From: Chloroflexota bacterium
GTDB lineage: Bacteria; Chloroflexota; Anaerolineae; 4572-78; J111
NCBI GenBank assembly: GCA_016860845.1
Contig: BOKF01000006.1
Location: 62,001-126,000, forward strand
Direction: 5' to 3'
DNA: 64,000 nucleotides
Both the position numbers and the translations under genes were made by a program. The notes beneath the pieces are model-generated. The model searched no databases and had not been told where the DNA came from. It saw only the letters and a program-made list of their open reading frames with translations. This document shows, piece by piece, positions 8,754-17,278 of this stretch (the first letter of the stretch is position 1; every line of letters starts with the position of its first letter).

Positions 8754-9875
8754 TCAAAGAAAACGGGCCAGATTAAAGGCGCTCAGGTCAAGCTCAACCG
8801 GCTGGCCGAGCATCCAGTCGGCCACCACTTTCCCGGTATAAGGGCCAAGATGCAAGCCGGTCGCGCCGTGACCGGCAGCCAGATAGAGCTGGTCTACGCC
8901 TGGCACCGGTCCAATGAGGGGCAGGCCATCGGGCGTGACCGGGCGCAAGCCTACCCGGACTTCCACCAATTCGGCCTGGCTCAAGCCGGGCGCGACCCGC
9001 AGCGCCTCGTGCAAGACCTCATAAAGGCCACTCACGGTAGGGTGAGCCTTGAAGCCGACCCCGCTCTCGTGAGTAGCCCCGGCCACCACCCGGCCATCGG
9101 GCCAGGGCACCAGATAATGCCCTCGAAAGGCGCTGACGATGGGCCAGGCGCCAGTCTCCGTATCCGGCAGCTTCAAGTGAATGAGCTGGCCTCGCTGTGG
9201 CTCAACCAGGAGCGGCAGCCCTAATTGGGCGGCAAAGGTCGCCGACCAGGCGCCTCCGGCAATAGCCACCCGGTCTGCCGGGAAAGTATCGCCGCCCGCT
9301 ACGACCCCCTGGATGCGGCCAGCCGTGATGACCAATTGCTCTACACCAACTGGCTGCACCTGGAGGCCTGCTTGTTCTGCCGCCCGGCGCATGGCCTGGG
9401 TCAGCCGCCGACCGTCCACCCGGCCCGCCTGCTCAAAGTAGATCGCGCCTCGTACCGGGGCCAGCGCCGGAAATAGTTCAGCCGCTTCTCCCGGAGAGAG
9501 CAGTCGGGCTTTTCCCAGAGGAGGCTGCCGGCGCTGCTGGGCCAGGATAAGCTCGCGCACCCGTTCAAAAGGCACTACTTCATCCTCGCTGACGGCCACG
9601 AGCAGTTCCCCACAGCGAGCAAAGCCGGTATCGCCGTTTAGCCCGGCGGGCAACTGTGCCACTAGTTGGGGATAGTAAGCCAGGGCTGCTCTGGCCAAAG
9701 CAGCGTAGGGGTCGGTCTCGAGGCCGAGTTCAGACGAAAGAATACCAGCCCCAGCCGCGGTCGCTCGGCCGGGGTCCTGGCGATCAAACAAGGTGGTTTT
9801 CACGCCCTGGCGAACCAGGTGGAAGGCAATGGAGATGCCCACGATCCCACCACCGATGACAATAGCCTCGTTCAT
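8754..9875 (-). CDS. FAD-dependent amino-acid oxidase (glycine oxidase ThiO/DadA-like)
   Basis: DAO-family flavoenzyme, 373 residues, close to the family's usual 360-380. The N-terminus carries the Rossmann dinucleotide motif AIVIGGGIVGISIAFHL followed by LFDRQDPGRATAAGAGIL, typical of glycine oxidase. The C-terminus has RVGLRPVTPDGLPLIGPV and YLAAGHGATGLHLGPYTGK, the second FAD-contacting signature. The reaction is oxidative deamination of glycine or a D-amino acid, feeding iminoacetate to thiamine synthesis if it is ThiO. No other thiamine gene is adjacent, so the substrate is uncertain. The ATG at 9875 is used; a TTG one codon upstream is less likely. Confidence 0.85.
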   Translation of the reverse strand: MNEAIVIGGGIVGISIAFHLVRQGVKTTLFDRQDPGRATAAGAGILSSELGLETDPYAALARAALAYYPQLVAQLPAGLNGDTGFARCGELLVAVSEDEVVPFERVRELILAQQRRQPPLGKARLLSPGEAAELFPALAPVRGAIYFEQAGRVDGRRLTQAMRRAAEQAGLQVQPVGVEQLVITAGRIQGVVAGGDTFPADRVAIAGGAWSATFAAQLGLPLLVEPQRGQLIHLKLPDTETGAWPIVSAFRGHYLVPWPDGRVVAGATHESGVGFKAHPTVSGLYEVLHEALRVAPGLSQAELVEVRVGLRPVTPDGLPLIGPVPGVDQLYLAAGHGATGLHLGPYTGKVVADWMLGQPVELDLSAFNLARFL

Positions 9876-9931
9876 CAACTAATCTCATCAAGGCAGTTGA
9901 GGGACATTACCGGAATTTAGCCTCTTCGGTT

Positions 9932-10981
9932 TCAGCGGGACCAGCGCTCGTAAAGCGGTTGCAGTTCGGGAAAAGGGCTGTGAGGTTCAGCCTGATACCA
10001 GTAAGCGACCGAGGCAATATCGTCTGTCAGTGGCTGGAAGGTGCCGTCCGGCCACCAGCCCAAGGCCTGGATGGTCACTTTCAAATCCTGCCGGAAGCGG
10101 ATCGGGTCCGGGATGTGCCAGCGGTAGAGACTGTGGCGGGGTACCTCGCCCGGTTCCTGGCGGTACAGCGGGTAGCCCAGAAACGGGGTCGAGTAGGTCT
10201 CCCCACCAAAACACCAGGCCCCACCCACATAATCCTCGGTGCCCGTGCCACAGATGGTCGGGTAGTCATGGTCGCCGTCCAGATAGAATTTGATCTCCCC
10301 CTCGCCCCACCAGCCGTTGGATAGTTGGGTCCAGGCCAGGAAGGTGCCGACATAATGGCCCTGGCCGTGGATGTGATCCAGGACAGTATGTTCCGGCTGC
10401 TCGCGGCGGGTCAGGGAGCGGCGCCACTGGGCGTGGAAGGTGGCCGCCTGGGCGGGCAGGTCGGTCAGGGTATAGGTAATCTGGTAGAAAAAATCCTCGA
10501 TAGGCTGAGAGCGCTGGTTATCAATGGTGATTCGGGCGCGGCGGTGGAAGGGCATCGGCCAGTAACAGTTGAAGCCGCCGCTGGGATTGACCACCACCGG
10601 CAGCGAGTTGACCCGGTACCGCAAACCGTGACCGTTGCAGAAGAAATCGCCCAGGGGGACTTCGAGGGACGGGATCGGCTCGTCATCCCAATAAGCCCGC
10701 AGGACCGTTTCGCGGTAGGCTTTGGGGTCCACCGTGATCCAGATGTGCTGAATTTGGCCGGGGCCGGCAATATCGGCCAGGGTCGTAAGACCGGGCGGCA
10801 GGGTAATGCAGGGTCGCACTTTCCAGCCCTGGCCCAGCCGCCGAGCCGGGTTACCCTCATCCGGTACGGCTCTGGTCCCGCCGCCTTTTTCGCCGGTAGG
10901 GTTCTCGGCCGAGATAGAGCGGGTTTCAGCCCTGGATAATAGCGGCAGGCTGCCCAGGGTGAAGGCGCTGAAAAGATCCAT
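9932..10981 (-). CDS. DUF2961 / GH172-family glycoside hydrolase-like protein
   Basis: 349-residue DUF2961 protein. The family signatures are IQHIWITVDP near residue 78, PLGDFFCNGHG, and GTGTEDYVGGAWCFG near residue 260, which is the hallmark region with the putative catalytic acidic residues. Characterised GH172 members act on furanosides such as difructose or arabinofuranan. No signal peptide is visible, suggesting a cytoplasmic enzyme. The start at 10981 is set by AAGGAGG 5 nt upstream; a longer frame to 10999 would cover that site. It is isolated by about 330 nt from the next gene upstream, where I see no clear element (10982-11309). Confidence 0.8.
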   Translation of the reverse strand: MDLFSAFTLGSLPLLSRAETRSISAENPTGEKGGGTRAVPDEGNPARRLGQGWKVRPCITLPPGLTTLADIAGPGQIQHIWITVDPKAYRETVLRAYWDDEPIPSLEVPLGDFFCNGHGLRYRVNSLPVVVNPSGGFNCYWPMPFHRRARITIDNQRSQPIEDFFYQITYTLTDLPAQAATFHAQWRRSLTRREQPEHTVLDHIHGQGHYVGTFLAWTQLSNGWWGEGEIKFYLDGDHDYPTICGTGTEDYVGGAWCFGGETYSTPFLGYPLYRQEPGEVPRHSLYRWHIPDPIRFRQDLKVTIQALGWWPDGTFQPLTDDIASVAYWYQAEPHSPFPELQPLYERWSR

Positions 10982-11309
10982 CGTTACCTCCTTGCTCAAA
11001 ATTCTGCTTGCATCCGCGTAAGGCTATTAATCTCCTAACAGCAAGAAAGACTGCACCTGCTGCCAGATCAAGGGAAGCTGGTCGTTGAGTTGATGATCGG
11101 AGTCCACCTAATCTCATTATAGGCGATTGCACGATTGAATGGCAGAGGCAAAGGTACTGGCCTTTCTGCCTCACCGTACCAAACTGGAAAAGAGGAAATG
11201 GCGTCGATTCGTTCCTTTTTCGGCTTTACCTTAACCTTACGATTACTGAGCAGGCAACTACAAATCGCATTTCCTTCCTCAAATCCTCTTTTAAGGAGAG
11301 GTCGGGGTT

Positions 11310-13166
11310 TTATTTCAGAATCACAGGCAGATATACTTTGCAGAGGTATGCCTCTCGTAGAGGATCAATGCAGGAGGCCGCAAAGTATACCCACGCTGTC
11401 GGAGAAACCCCAGGCATAGTAGTGTTCCAGGGGGGTAATGAGCCACCATACCAATGATCTGCTGCACCAGGAAAGGCTCCCGCGTAGGCTTTGTTAGGTT
11501 GTCTTTGGAGTGGATAAATCTGACGCATAACGAAGTCGGCATCTTTGATACCAGCGACCGCTGCCTGACCCGTAAATTCAATTGCTACAGTAAATGGTCC
11601 AGCGATGTCTCCATATCCAAGAATAGTTCCACTAAACGAGCTTGTCCGCAGCACCGTCGCCGAATAGCCCTGCGAGTCTAACGCTTCCTGTGTCTTCCCT
11701 AACGAGCGAAGGAGTGTCACCCCCCAGCTTCCGCTGACATCCATTGCAGTCGCGGCGTCGGTAGAACCAACTCCTGGTTTCATTCGCCGCTGTACCGGAT
11801 CCCAACCAAACTGAAAAATGGCGTTGCCCAGTTGGGCTGCCTCTTGTTGCTTCCCTGATGCGAGCAGTCCAAAATATGCTGAAATATTGCCTTCTATCCC
11901 AAGGGAAATCAAAACCGGATATCCAGGATTACGACCAAACTGTCCAATCACCCATCCTGCCCCTCGGTTTAGAGCATCACTAAGTGCTACTGGATCATCG
12001 TACAAACCGCTTCGTTGCAGCTTACTTAAAGCAATAAGTACCCAACCGACATTGCCGACCCATTCACAAGCATCAATGTTGTTGGCAACTAAATTCCCTC
12101 CCACCGACATCATTGCCTCGTTTCCATCGCAAGGTTGAGGTGTTGGGAGAGGGTGGTATGGTGGCTGTAAAGTCTGGTCGTAGGAGGTATACCAAGCCCC
12201 AGCATTGGTCTTTCCCATAGGAATCTGGAGACTTAGGAGTTTACGCGCCAGATTGCGGGCCGCATCACGGTATGCGATACTGCCAGTCTGTTCGTACTCG
12301 TAAATAAATACCAGCAACGCCTCGGCCTGAACGTAGGTATTGTAATTGGGGGTCGGTTCGGAAAACCAAGATGGAACCAAACCGGTGGTAGGATCAGACG
12401 AACTGATCCTGGTGTGTATGGCAGTCGCGGCTGCCTCCGCTACGACTCGGTTCAGTTCTACACTCTCAAAACCAGTTTCAACCAGGCGATTAGGCGTCCC
12501 AGGCTTCAGGTTGACTAACCCAAACTCATCCAAATACAAGGTGCCCACGTGTTCGTTTGGTGTCGGAACACCAGGCACATCAGGAACCTCGCAATCGGTA
12601 GAACACCGGACAACAGCGATCTCGAAGCGGGAAATGGTTGCCAGGTTGATTGTGCCGACGTTGGTAAGTTCGCGAAGATCAATATAGATGGGCCGCCAAA
12701 CAGGCAGATCGGTCATACTTTTTAAAGTAATGGCATACAGCTGGTGGCCATCCCAAAGTTTTATCTCGACATTTTCGTGGCTATTTACGTTAGAACCGCG
12801 AAGAGCTAAACGAATGTGGGTGAATTGGGTCAGGTCCGTGACCGGTATCGTTCGCTGGAGAACAATCCAGCTTTCACCATTCGAATTTGCATTGGTGAGG
12901 TCATAACCAAAGGCAAGCGCCTGGCCGTGACAACCGGACACAATGCTCAAAGTCGGGTCGGGTATCGATGGGTCAGCCTTAAAGACAGGAGTGAAAACTG
13001 TTGTTGAACCGAAATCTTCCAAAATCTTGTCCCCCCTTCCATCACCACACGCATTCGGTGAAAAGGAAGCGGAAAATACAATAACGGGTACGAAGATCAG
13101 TCCCGTGAGACAGGTCATTACCAAGACACGACAGAGACGTCTAACATTAGATGACCACTGTTTCAT
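11310..13166 (-). CDS. Secreted protein: jelly-roll CBM-like domain plus (alpha/alpha)-barrel-like region
   Basis: 618-residue exported protein. The start at 13166 (AAGGTGG upstream) gives a signal peptide with basic RRLCR, then a hydrophobic core (residues ~12-32). Residues ~35-220 form a beta-rich domain (WRPIYIDLRELTNV, TLYLDEFGLVNL), like carbohydrate-binding jelly rolls. Residues ~230-600 are helical with YVQAEALLVFIYEYE and NVGWVLIALSKLQ, reminiscent of (alpha/alpha)6 glycoside hydrolases or lyases. The catalytic residues are not identifiable by eye. The protein ends LCKVYLPVILK, a terminal motif also found in the adjacent secreted protein. The longer frame back to 13316 is rejected because it places the signal sequence internally. 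Confidence 0.75.
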   Translation of the reverse strand: MKQWSSNVRRLCRVLVMTCLTGLIFVPVIVFSASFSPNACGDGRGDKILEDFGSTTVFTPVFKADPSIPDPTLSIVSGCHGQALAFGYDLTNANSNGESWIVLQRTIPVTDLTQFTHIRLALRGSNVNSHENVEIKLWDGHQLYAITLKSMTDLPVWRPIYIDLRELTNVGTINLATISRFEIAVVRCSTDCEVPDVPGVPTPNEHVGTLYLDEFGLVNLKPGTPNRLVETGFESVELNRVVAEAAATAIHTRISSSDPTTGLVPSWFSEPTPNYNTYVQAEALLVFIYEYEQTGSIAYRDAARNLARKLLSLQIPMGKTNAGAWYTSYDQTLQPPYHPLPTPQPCDGNEAMMSVGGNLVANNIDACEWVGNVGWVLIALSKLQRSGLYDDPVALSDALNRGAGWVIGQFGRNPGYPVLISLGIEGNISAYFGLLASGKQQEAAQLGNAIFQFGWDPVQRRMKPGVGSTDAATAMDVSGSWGVTLLRSLGKTQEALDSQGYSATVLRTSSFSGTILGYGDIAGPFTVAIEFTGQAAVAGIKDADFVMRQIYPLQRQPNKAYAGAFPGAADHWYGGSLPPWNTTMPGVSPTAWVYFAASCIDPLREAYLCKVYLPVILK

Positions 13167-13315
13167 AATTGCCACCTTCGTTTGAGTTAAACTTGTGTAA
13201 CGCGGGAAACAGACAGTATTTTGACCTAGTTGGTGAGCATTTAAATCGTATAAGGCCGTCCAGGACCTCCGGCTCTCACCAAGCCCGAAGCCGAGCCGCT
13301 CGCCTAGCCCTCTCA

Positions 13316-13792
13316 TTATTTAGTAATGAGGGGCAAGTAGAGTTTCCTTGTCTCTGTAAAAACAACAAACGTTTTAGAAGCACAAGTAACATTATTAATG
13401 CGCGCTGCAGCTGTGTAGACACCACTAGGCAAAACACCCACTTCAATGGTATGTCCCCAGCTTGACACCATAGAAGCGCACGCACCTATAGTAATTGGAC
13501 GTGTAAAATCCAGTCTTATCTCACTATTGGTCATTTGATAGGATGAAAATTGCGGCACGCAAGTATCGGGCCATTCCCCACCTGCCCTAACTTGGATGGT
13601 ATCAGTTATTGTAGGTACAGCAGGGTTAATGCTAATTCCACAAGTATAGTTGGCTGTGATAACGGTTTTTGGATAATGAGCAGAAATATCACTATCTGGC
13701 CTGATTGATTTGGCTTGAGTTGCTATCAACGTCAAGCCTAGAACTGAACTTAAAATAATCACTGACCGGCGTTTTTTGACTGGAGTTTTCAT
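13316..13792 (-). CDS. Small secreted protein with C-terminal YLPLITK motif
   Basis: 158-residue exported protein of unknown function. The basic start KTPVKKRRS is followed by a hydrophobic stretch (residues ~9-25), a signal peptide. The mature part has five cysteines and beta-strand character (TITDTIQVRAGG, HTIEVGVLPSGVYTAAARI), like a small Ig-like or inhibitor-type fold. It ends RKLYLPLITK, matching the tail of the larger secreted protein downstream. The ATG at 13792 is used; a TTG further upstream at 13807 lacks support. The two genes are on the same strand about 150 nt apart. Upstream (13793-13960) I see no clear element. Confidence 0.65.
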   Translation of the reverse strand: MKTPVKKRRSVIILSSVLGLTLIATQAKSIRPDSDISAHYPKTVITANYTCGISINPAVPTITDTIQVRAGGEWPDTCVPQFSSYQMTNSEIRLDFTRPITIGACASMVSSWGHTIEVGVLPSGVYTAAARINNVTCASKTFVVFTETRKLYLPLITK

Positions 13793-13960
13793 CAGTAATG
13801 AGGTCAAACAATTGCAGAAGAGAGAATACCTGTGCCTGACTTTAATTGACAGCTCATAACCATCACTTGTAAATGCTCGGTAAATACAATTCTGCGAGTG
13901 ATATTTTTCTCCAACCTAAAGCTGTGCAAATATAAAGGAGAGGACTAGCAGAATTCACTT

Positions 13961-14980
13961 TCATTCGACCAACTTCAGCAATCTCCTAGCATCTTCAATA
14001 CCCAATAAAATGCTAGGATCAGTATTCTGACCGCTTAATTGTCTTTGAATTCTTTCCAGCGCCTCACTTGCATTAGGTCCCCCAATCCTCCCTATCGCTA
14101 CCACCAATCGGTAACCGACATCTGGATTTTGTGATCCAAATAGTTGGGCTTCTAATAGGCGAATGGCTTCCGATTTACCAAGTTGTCCCAGCATTTGAGC
14201 GGCTTGAATATGGTCTATATCGATTCGGGACTCAAATCTATCCAAAAGTGGCCCCGCCAGACGAGGAAAATAATCACTGTACTTTTCGGGATTAATTATC
14301 CGTATATGCTGAATTAATTTTGGTAAAAGGTTATGAAGTTGGCAGTATTCGATTAACAGGTGCCTGCGTGTACTATTTTTCATGCCCTCGCTGAATTCTG
14401 TGTATACTTTGGGAAAGTAATCATGACAAAGATCAATTAAATCACTCTCACTAAGAGCCATTACAAGTAATTCTCGTATTGTGGCAGTATCGAACATGCC
14501 CTCCAGTTGTGCATCTGCAGCATTCTCAACTGGAGAAGGGCTTGAGGGTTGCTGACCTTCAGCATCAGCGAAGTAATTACCTGTCGTTTTGAACGAAGTT
14601 ATCATTTCATCGAAGATAGATGTCCTCCTTACGAACGGGGAGGTATCGGGTTGCGGTGCTATATCGAACTGAAGCGCTGTGGTCAAAAACCCTTCTACAG
14701 GGGTAGGAAAAGCGCTAACTTGTACTTTGATCTCATACTTACCCGCTTGATTAGCATATAATGTGATTGGTATTAACTTCACCGAGTTGGCTTGAAGAGG
14801 AGATATATCTATCTTCTCAGGACGTATCTCAATGTCAGGTGGGGTAGTGAATCTAATTACAACGCGGTCGTGGCTTATTAAGGCACTATCATTACCGATA
14901 ACAAGGGTCAACCCATTGTTACCGACAAGCATTTCTTGTTTCTCCTCAATTTTAATATATAAGGAATGCCTGGTCGCCAT
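13961..14980 (-). CDS. Ig-like + effector-associated domain + HEAT adaptor
   Basis: 339-residue protein, last gene of the five-gene cluster. Residues ~15-110 are beta-rich (VVIRFTTPPDIEIRPEKI, QAGKYEIKVQVSAFP), an Ig/CARDB-like domain. Residues ~160-235 (TATIRELLVMALSESDLIDL, EYCQLHNLLPKLIQ) look like a death-like effector-associated domain of bacterial conflict systems. The C-terminal ~100 residues are HEAT-like (AAQMLGQLGKSEAIRLLEA, IGRIGGPNASEALERI) and end with GIEDARRLLKLVE. This EAD-HEAT tail is closely repeated at the C-terminus of the kinase-like protein encoded at 21876-24335. Start ATG 14980 follows GGAAAGG; an earlier ATG gives an unlikely tail. Confidence 0.7.
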   Translation of the reverse strand: MATRHSLYIKIEEKQEMLVGNNGLTLVIGNDSALISHDRVVIRFTTPPDIEIRPEKIDISPLQANSVKLIPITLYANQAGKYEIKVQVSAFPTPVEGFLTTALQFDIAPQPDTSPFVRRTSIFDEMITSFKTTGNYFADAEGQQPSSPSPVENAADAQLEGMFDTATIRELLVMALSESDLIDLCHDYFPKVYTEFSEGMKNSTRRHLLIEYCQLHNLLPKLIQHIRIINPEKYSDYFPRLAGPLLDRFESRIDIDHIQAAQMLGQLGKSEAIRLLEAQLFGSQNPDVGYRLVVAIGRIGGPNASEALERIQRQLSGQNTDPSILLGIEDARRLLKLVE

Positions 14981-15040
14981 TAGTCTCGGCCTTTCCTTCA
15001 AGTAGTTTCTGTTTACACACAATTAATTTTTCTACTGCAT

Positions 15041-17254
15041 TTAGCTGGCATTTTCCTCTAATATCGTAAGCAACCGCCATTTATCAACCCACTTATATCC
15101 GGGTATCTGTACCGTTGGTAACTGTGGGTATCTTCGTAATTCCCAAAGTTGAGCTAGTTTTGGTGGTAAATTAGGCCCTGTAACTGGGGTACTGAAAATG
15201 TAACCTCGTCTGGACGTATTATGGCCATTTAAGATGACAGCTACTTGGTCTGCACCAAGAACTGCTTCAAGATCCTTTTCAAAATGCTCTTCTAGCTGCC
15301 AGCCCAAAATACGCCGACCAAGATAGTCAACTTGCCGTCCTTTATAAGCCGCAATCCTAATAATATCTACAAATTTTTTGTGTTCCTTCTTCAATCGCTT
15401 AGGTGTTTCGGGGTCACCTACTTCTATATTGGCGCGCAAACTCAATTCAAAGACCAAGTTTCCCTCACAATTAGGCCGATTAAATAAAGGCCCTTCCCCT
15501 GTGATTACCAGATGTAGATTGGCCGGGTGTAGAGTGTCCAGATAATATTTGCCGGTGATTTCCCAGTAGCGGGTTTGATAACTTCCCATGTCAGTCTCTT
15601 TTAACGGGCCCCGTGTTTCTGTCACCTGCTTAATAAAGACTTTTTCGGAAGTAAGAGCCTCAATCAGGACATTAATTACCTCGTGATTAGGCATAACCAT
15701 TAGCTTCTCTTTGCTACTCATCTCAGCTGGTTCATCAACCTTTGAAAACAAATTTGATTCAGTCTGTACTTGTTGAGATAAGAGATAATTGGTGTTAAGG
15801 CAGAATTTTCCTTCAATTGCCGTGCTATGCTTTACAATCGGGGTTAACTGCTCCTGCTCTTTACCATTATCATCATTTATCGAACTTCGCAGGCCGTTTG
15901 CCAGGCGAATAAAAGGCTTGCCTTGGGCTGTAACATCTTGAGCAACGTGCATTTGAGAAATTGTCCAGTTGTCAATGATAATACTATACTCTCCATTGAA
16001 TGGTATTTTTTTTCCAAGAGCTTGCTGAAACTCGATGAAAACAGAAAATACTGGAGGAACATCAATGGTCTTATTCCGCCAAGTTACTGTTCGGGATTGC
16101 CGATCAAAATGACCTGAAGTATTCTCTACCTCGCAATCGGTTGGAATATGTAAGGTTAGAGACTTGAGAATTGGCCTACCCTTCAATCCTTGTTTCCCTT
16201 TTCTCTCTTTTGCTCGATTGCTTTGTGGATACTCGACTATCAGCTCAATTGGTGCTTCCACTATTATCCGCAAGCGGCGATTACCGTTTTCCAGTCTTGG
16301 TTTAATTGATAGAGGAAATTCTTTATCATATGGAGGCCCTATCTTTAATGCGTCCGTTTGAATCCAGTATGGTTCGGCCAACTCAAAAATTTTTCCTTCA
16401 CGGCAGCGGGTTTTGAAGGTTTCGGGATCAACTTTTGTAGTAAGAATTAACACATTATTTTTGCGATGCCCTACCGGTCTAATAAACTCAACATTTTTGA
16501 GAGTTTCAAGGACAACAAATCCGGCGTGGAATTGAAGGGGATTATCGCTTGAGGCACCTTTAGACAGTAATGCGCTTTCGTATCGCAGCAGGTCATCAGG
16601 AGTCACTTTCATTGTAACTTGTATCACCCCCCTGGCTGCCGGATTCAGATTGAGATACTGAGCACCGGTGATATTAAAATCAGCTTGTACCTGTTCCTTC
16701 AACTCCACACTGATTTTGGCAAACAGAGGCAGTCCGAATGGATAGGTTAGACTTTTGGGTAGATAGTAGTCTAATACCAACTTGCTTAACCAGATGCCAA
16801 TAAATATACCTATGCCATAGAGTCCAATATATCTGGGCGTTTCAATCACTTGAAACCAATTGAGCCTCAGCCAGACTCCGACCAGAATAACGAAAGCAAC
16901 CGTTGAAGCAGCTAAAATCCAAATTAGCGAAGTTAATTGATCGTGATGAAAAAATTCGGGCGAATGAGCTGCCTGTTTTAGTTGGCTTTTTAAAGGCTTC
17001 AAATAAGTAAAGACAGTGTCGGTGAAAAATCTACTCGAACTCTTCTTACTGCATCTTTTACAGAGAAATCTTCCTGTATGGTGGCAAATCGAATCAACAT
17101 CATACCCATAACAATGATAGCACTTAACTGTGCACCAATTACTTGGTCCTAGAATTCCAGATACTGTAAGCGTTGCCGGTTTATCGAGGGTTTTGGATGC
17201 TTGCTCGTCTGCCGAATGACCATTGCTTGTTGGTAACTTGGTTAATCCTCCCAC
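15041..17254 (-). CDS. Large membrane protein with N-terminal zinc ribbon, unknown function
   Basis: 737 residues, GTG start preceded by AGAGAGGTG. Cysteine pairs at ~45/48 and ~65/68 (CYHC and CKRC) with a further Cys at 57 suggest a zinc ribbon. Two transmembrane helices follow (residues ~108-128 and ~142-160). The remaining ~570 residues are soluble and rich in beta strands, with repeated statements such as KSLTLHIPTDCEVENTSG and ARGVIQVTMKVTPDDLL. I recognise no catalytic motif. It lies 24 nt from the 801-residue gene and 60 nt from the EAD-HEAT gene, consistent with one operon. Likely a membrane-attached sensor or effector; this is inference from context only. Confidence 0.65.
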   Translation of the reverse strand: MGGLTKLPTSNGHSADEQASKTLDKPATLTVSGILGPSNWCTVKCYHCYGYDVDSICHHTGRFLCKRCSKKSSSRFFTDTVFTYLKPLKSQLKQAAHSPEFFHHDQLTSLIWILAASTVAFVILVGVWLRLNWFQVIETPRYIGLYGIGIFIGIWLSKLVLDYYLPKSLTYPFGLPLFAKISVELKEQVQADFNITGAQYLNLNPAARGVIQVTMKVTPDDLLRYESALLSKGASSDNPLQFHAGFVVLETLKNVEFIRPVGHRKNNVLILTTKVDPETFKTRCREGKIFELAEPYWIQTDALKIGPPYDKEFPLSIKPRLENGNRRLRIIVEAPIELIVEYPQSNRAKERKGKQGLKGRPILKSLTLHIPTDCEVENTSGHFDRQSRTVTWRNKTIDVPPVFSVFIEFQQALGKKIPFNGEYSIIIDNWTISQMHVAQDVTAQGKPFIRLANGLRSSINDDNGKEQEQLTPIVKHSTAIEGKFCLNTNYLLSQQVQTESNLFSKVDEPAEMSSKEKLMVMPNHEVINVLIEALTSEKVFIKQVTETRGPLKETDMGSYQTRYWEITGKYYLDTLHPANLHLVITGEGPLFNRPNCEGNLVFELSLRANIEVGDPETPKRLKKEHKKFVDIIRIAAYKGRQVDYLGRRILGWQLEEHFEKDLEAVLGADQVAVILNGHNTSRRGYIFSTPVTGPNLPPKLAQLWELRRYPQLPTVQIPGYKWVDKWRLLTILEENAS

Positions 17255-17278
17255 AATTCACCTCTCTTGACCGTATTT

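Noticed and set aside
10325..10939. 204-codon plus-strand frame opposite the DUF2961 gene
   Set aside because: DUF2961 signatures on the minus strand explain the region; the plus frame has no recognisable domain.
16164..16361. 65-codon plus-strand frame inside the zinc-ribbon membrane gene
   Set aside because: No start signal and fully within a long coherent minus-strand gene.
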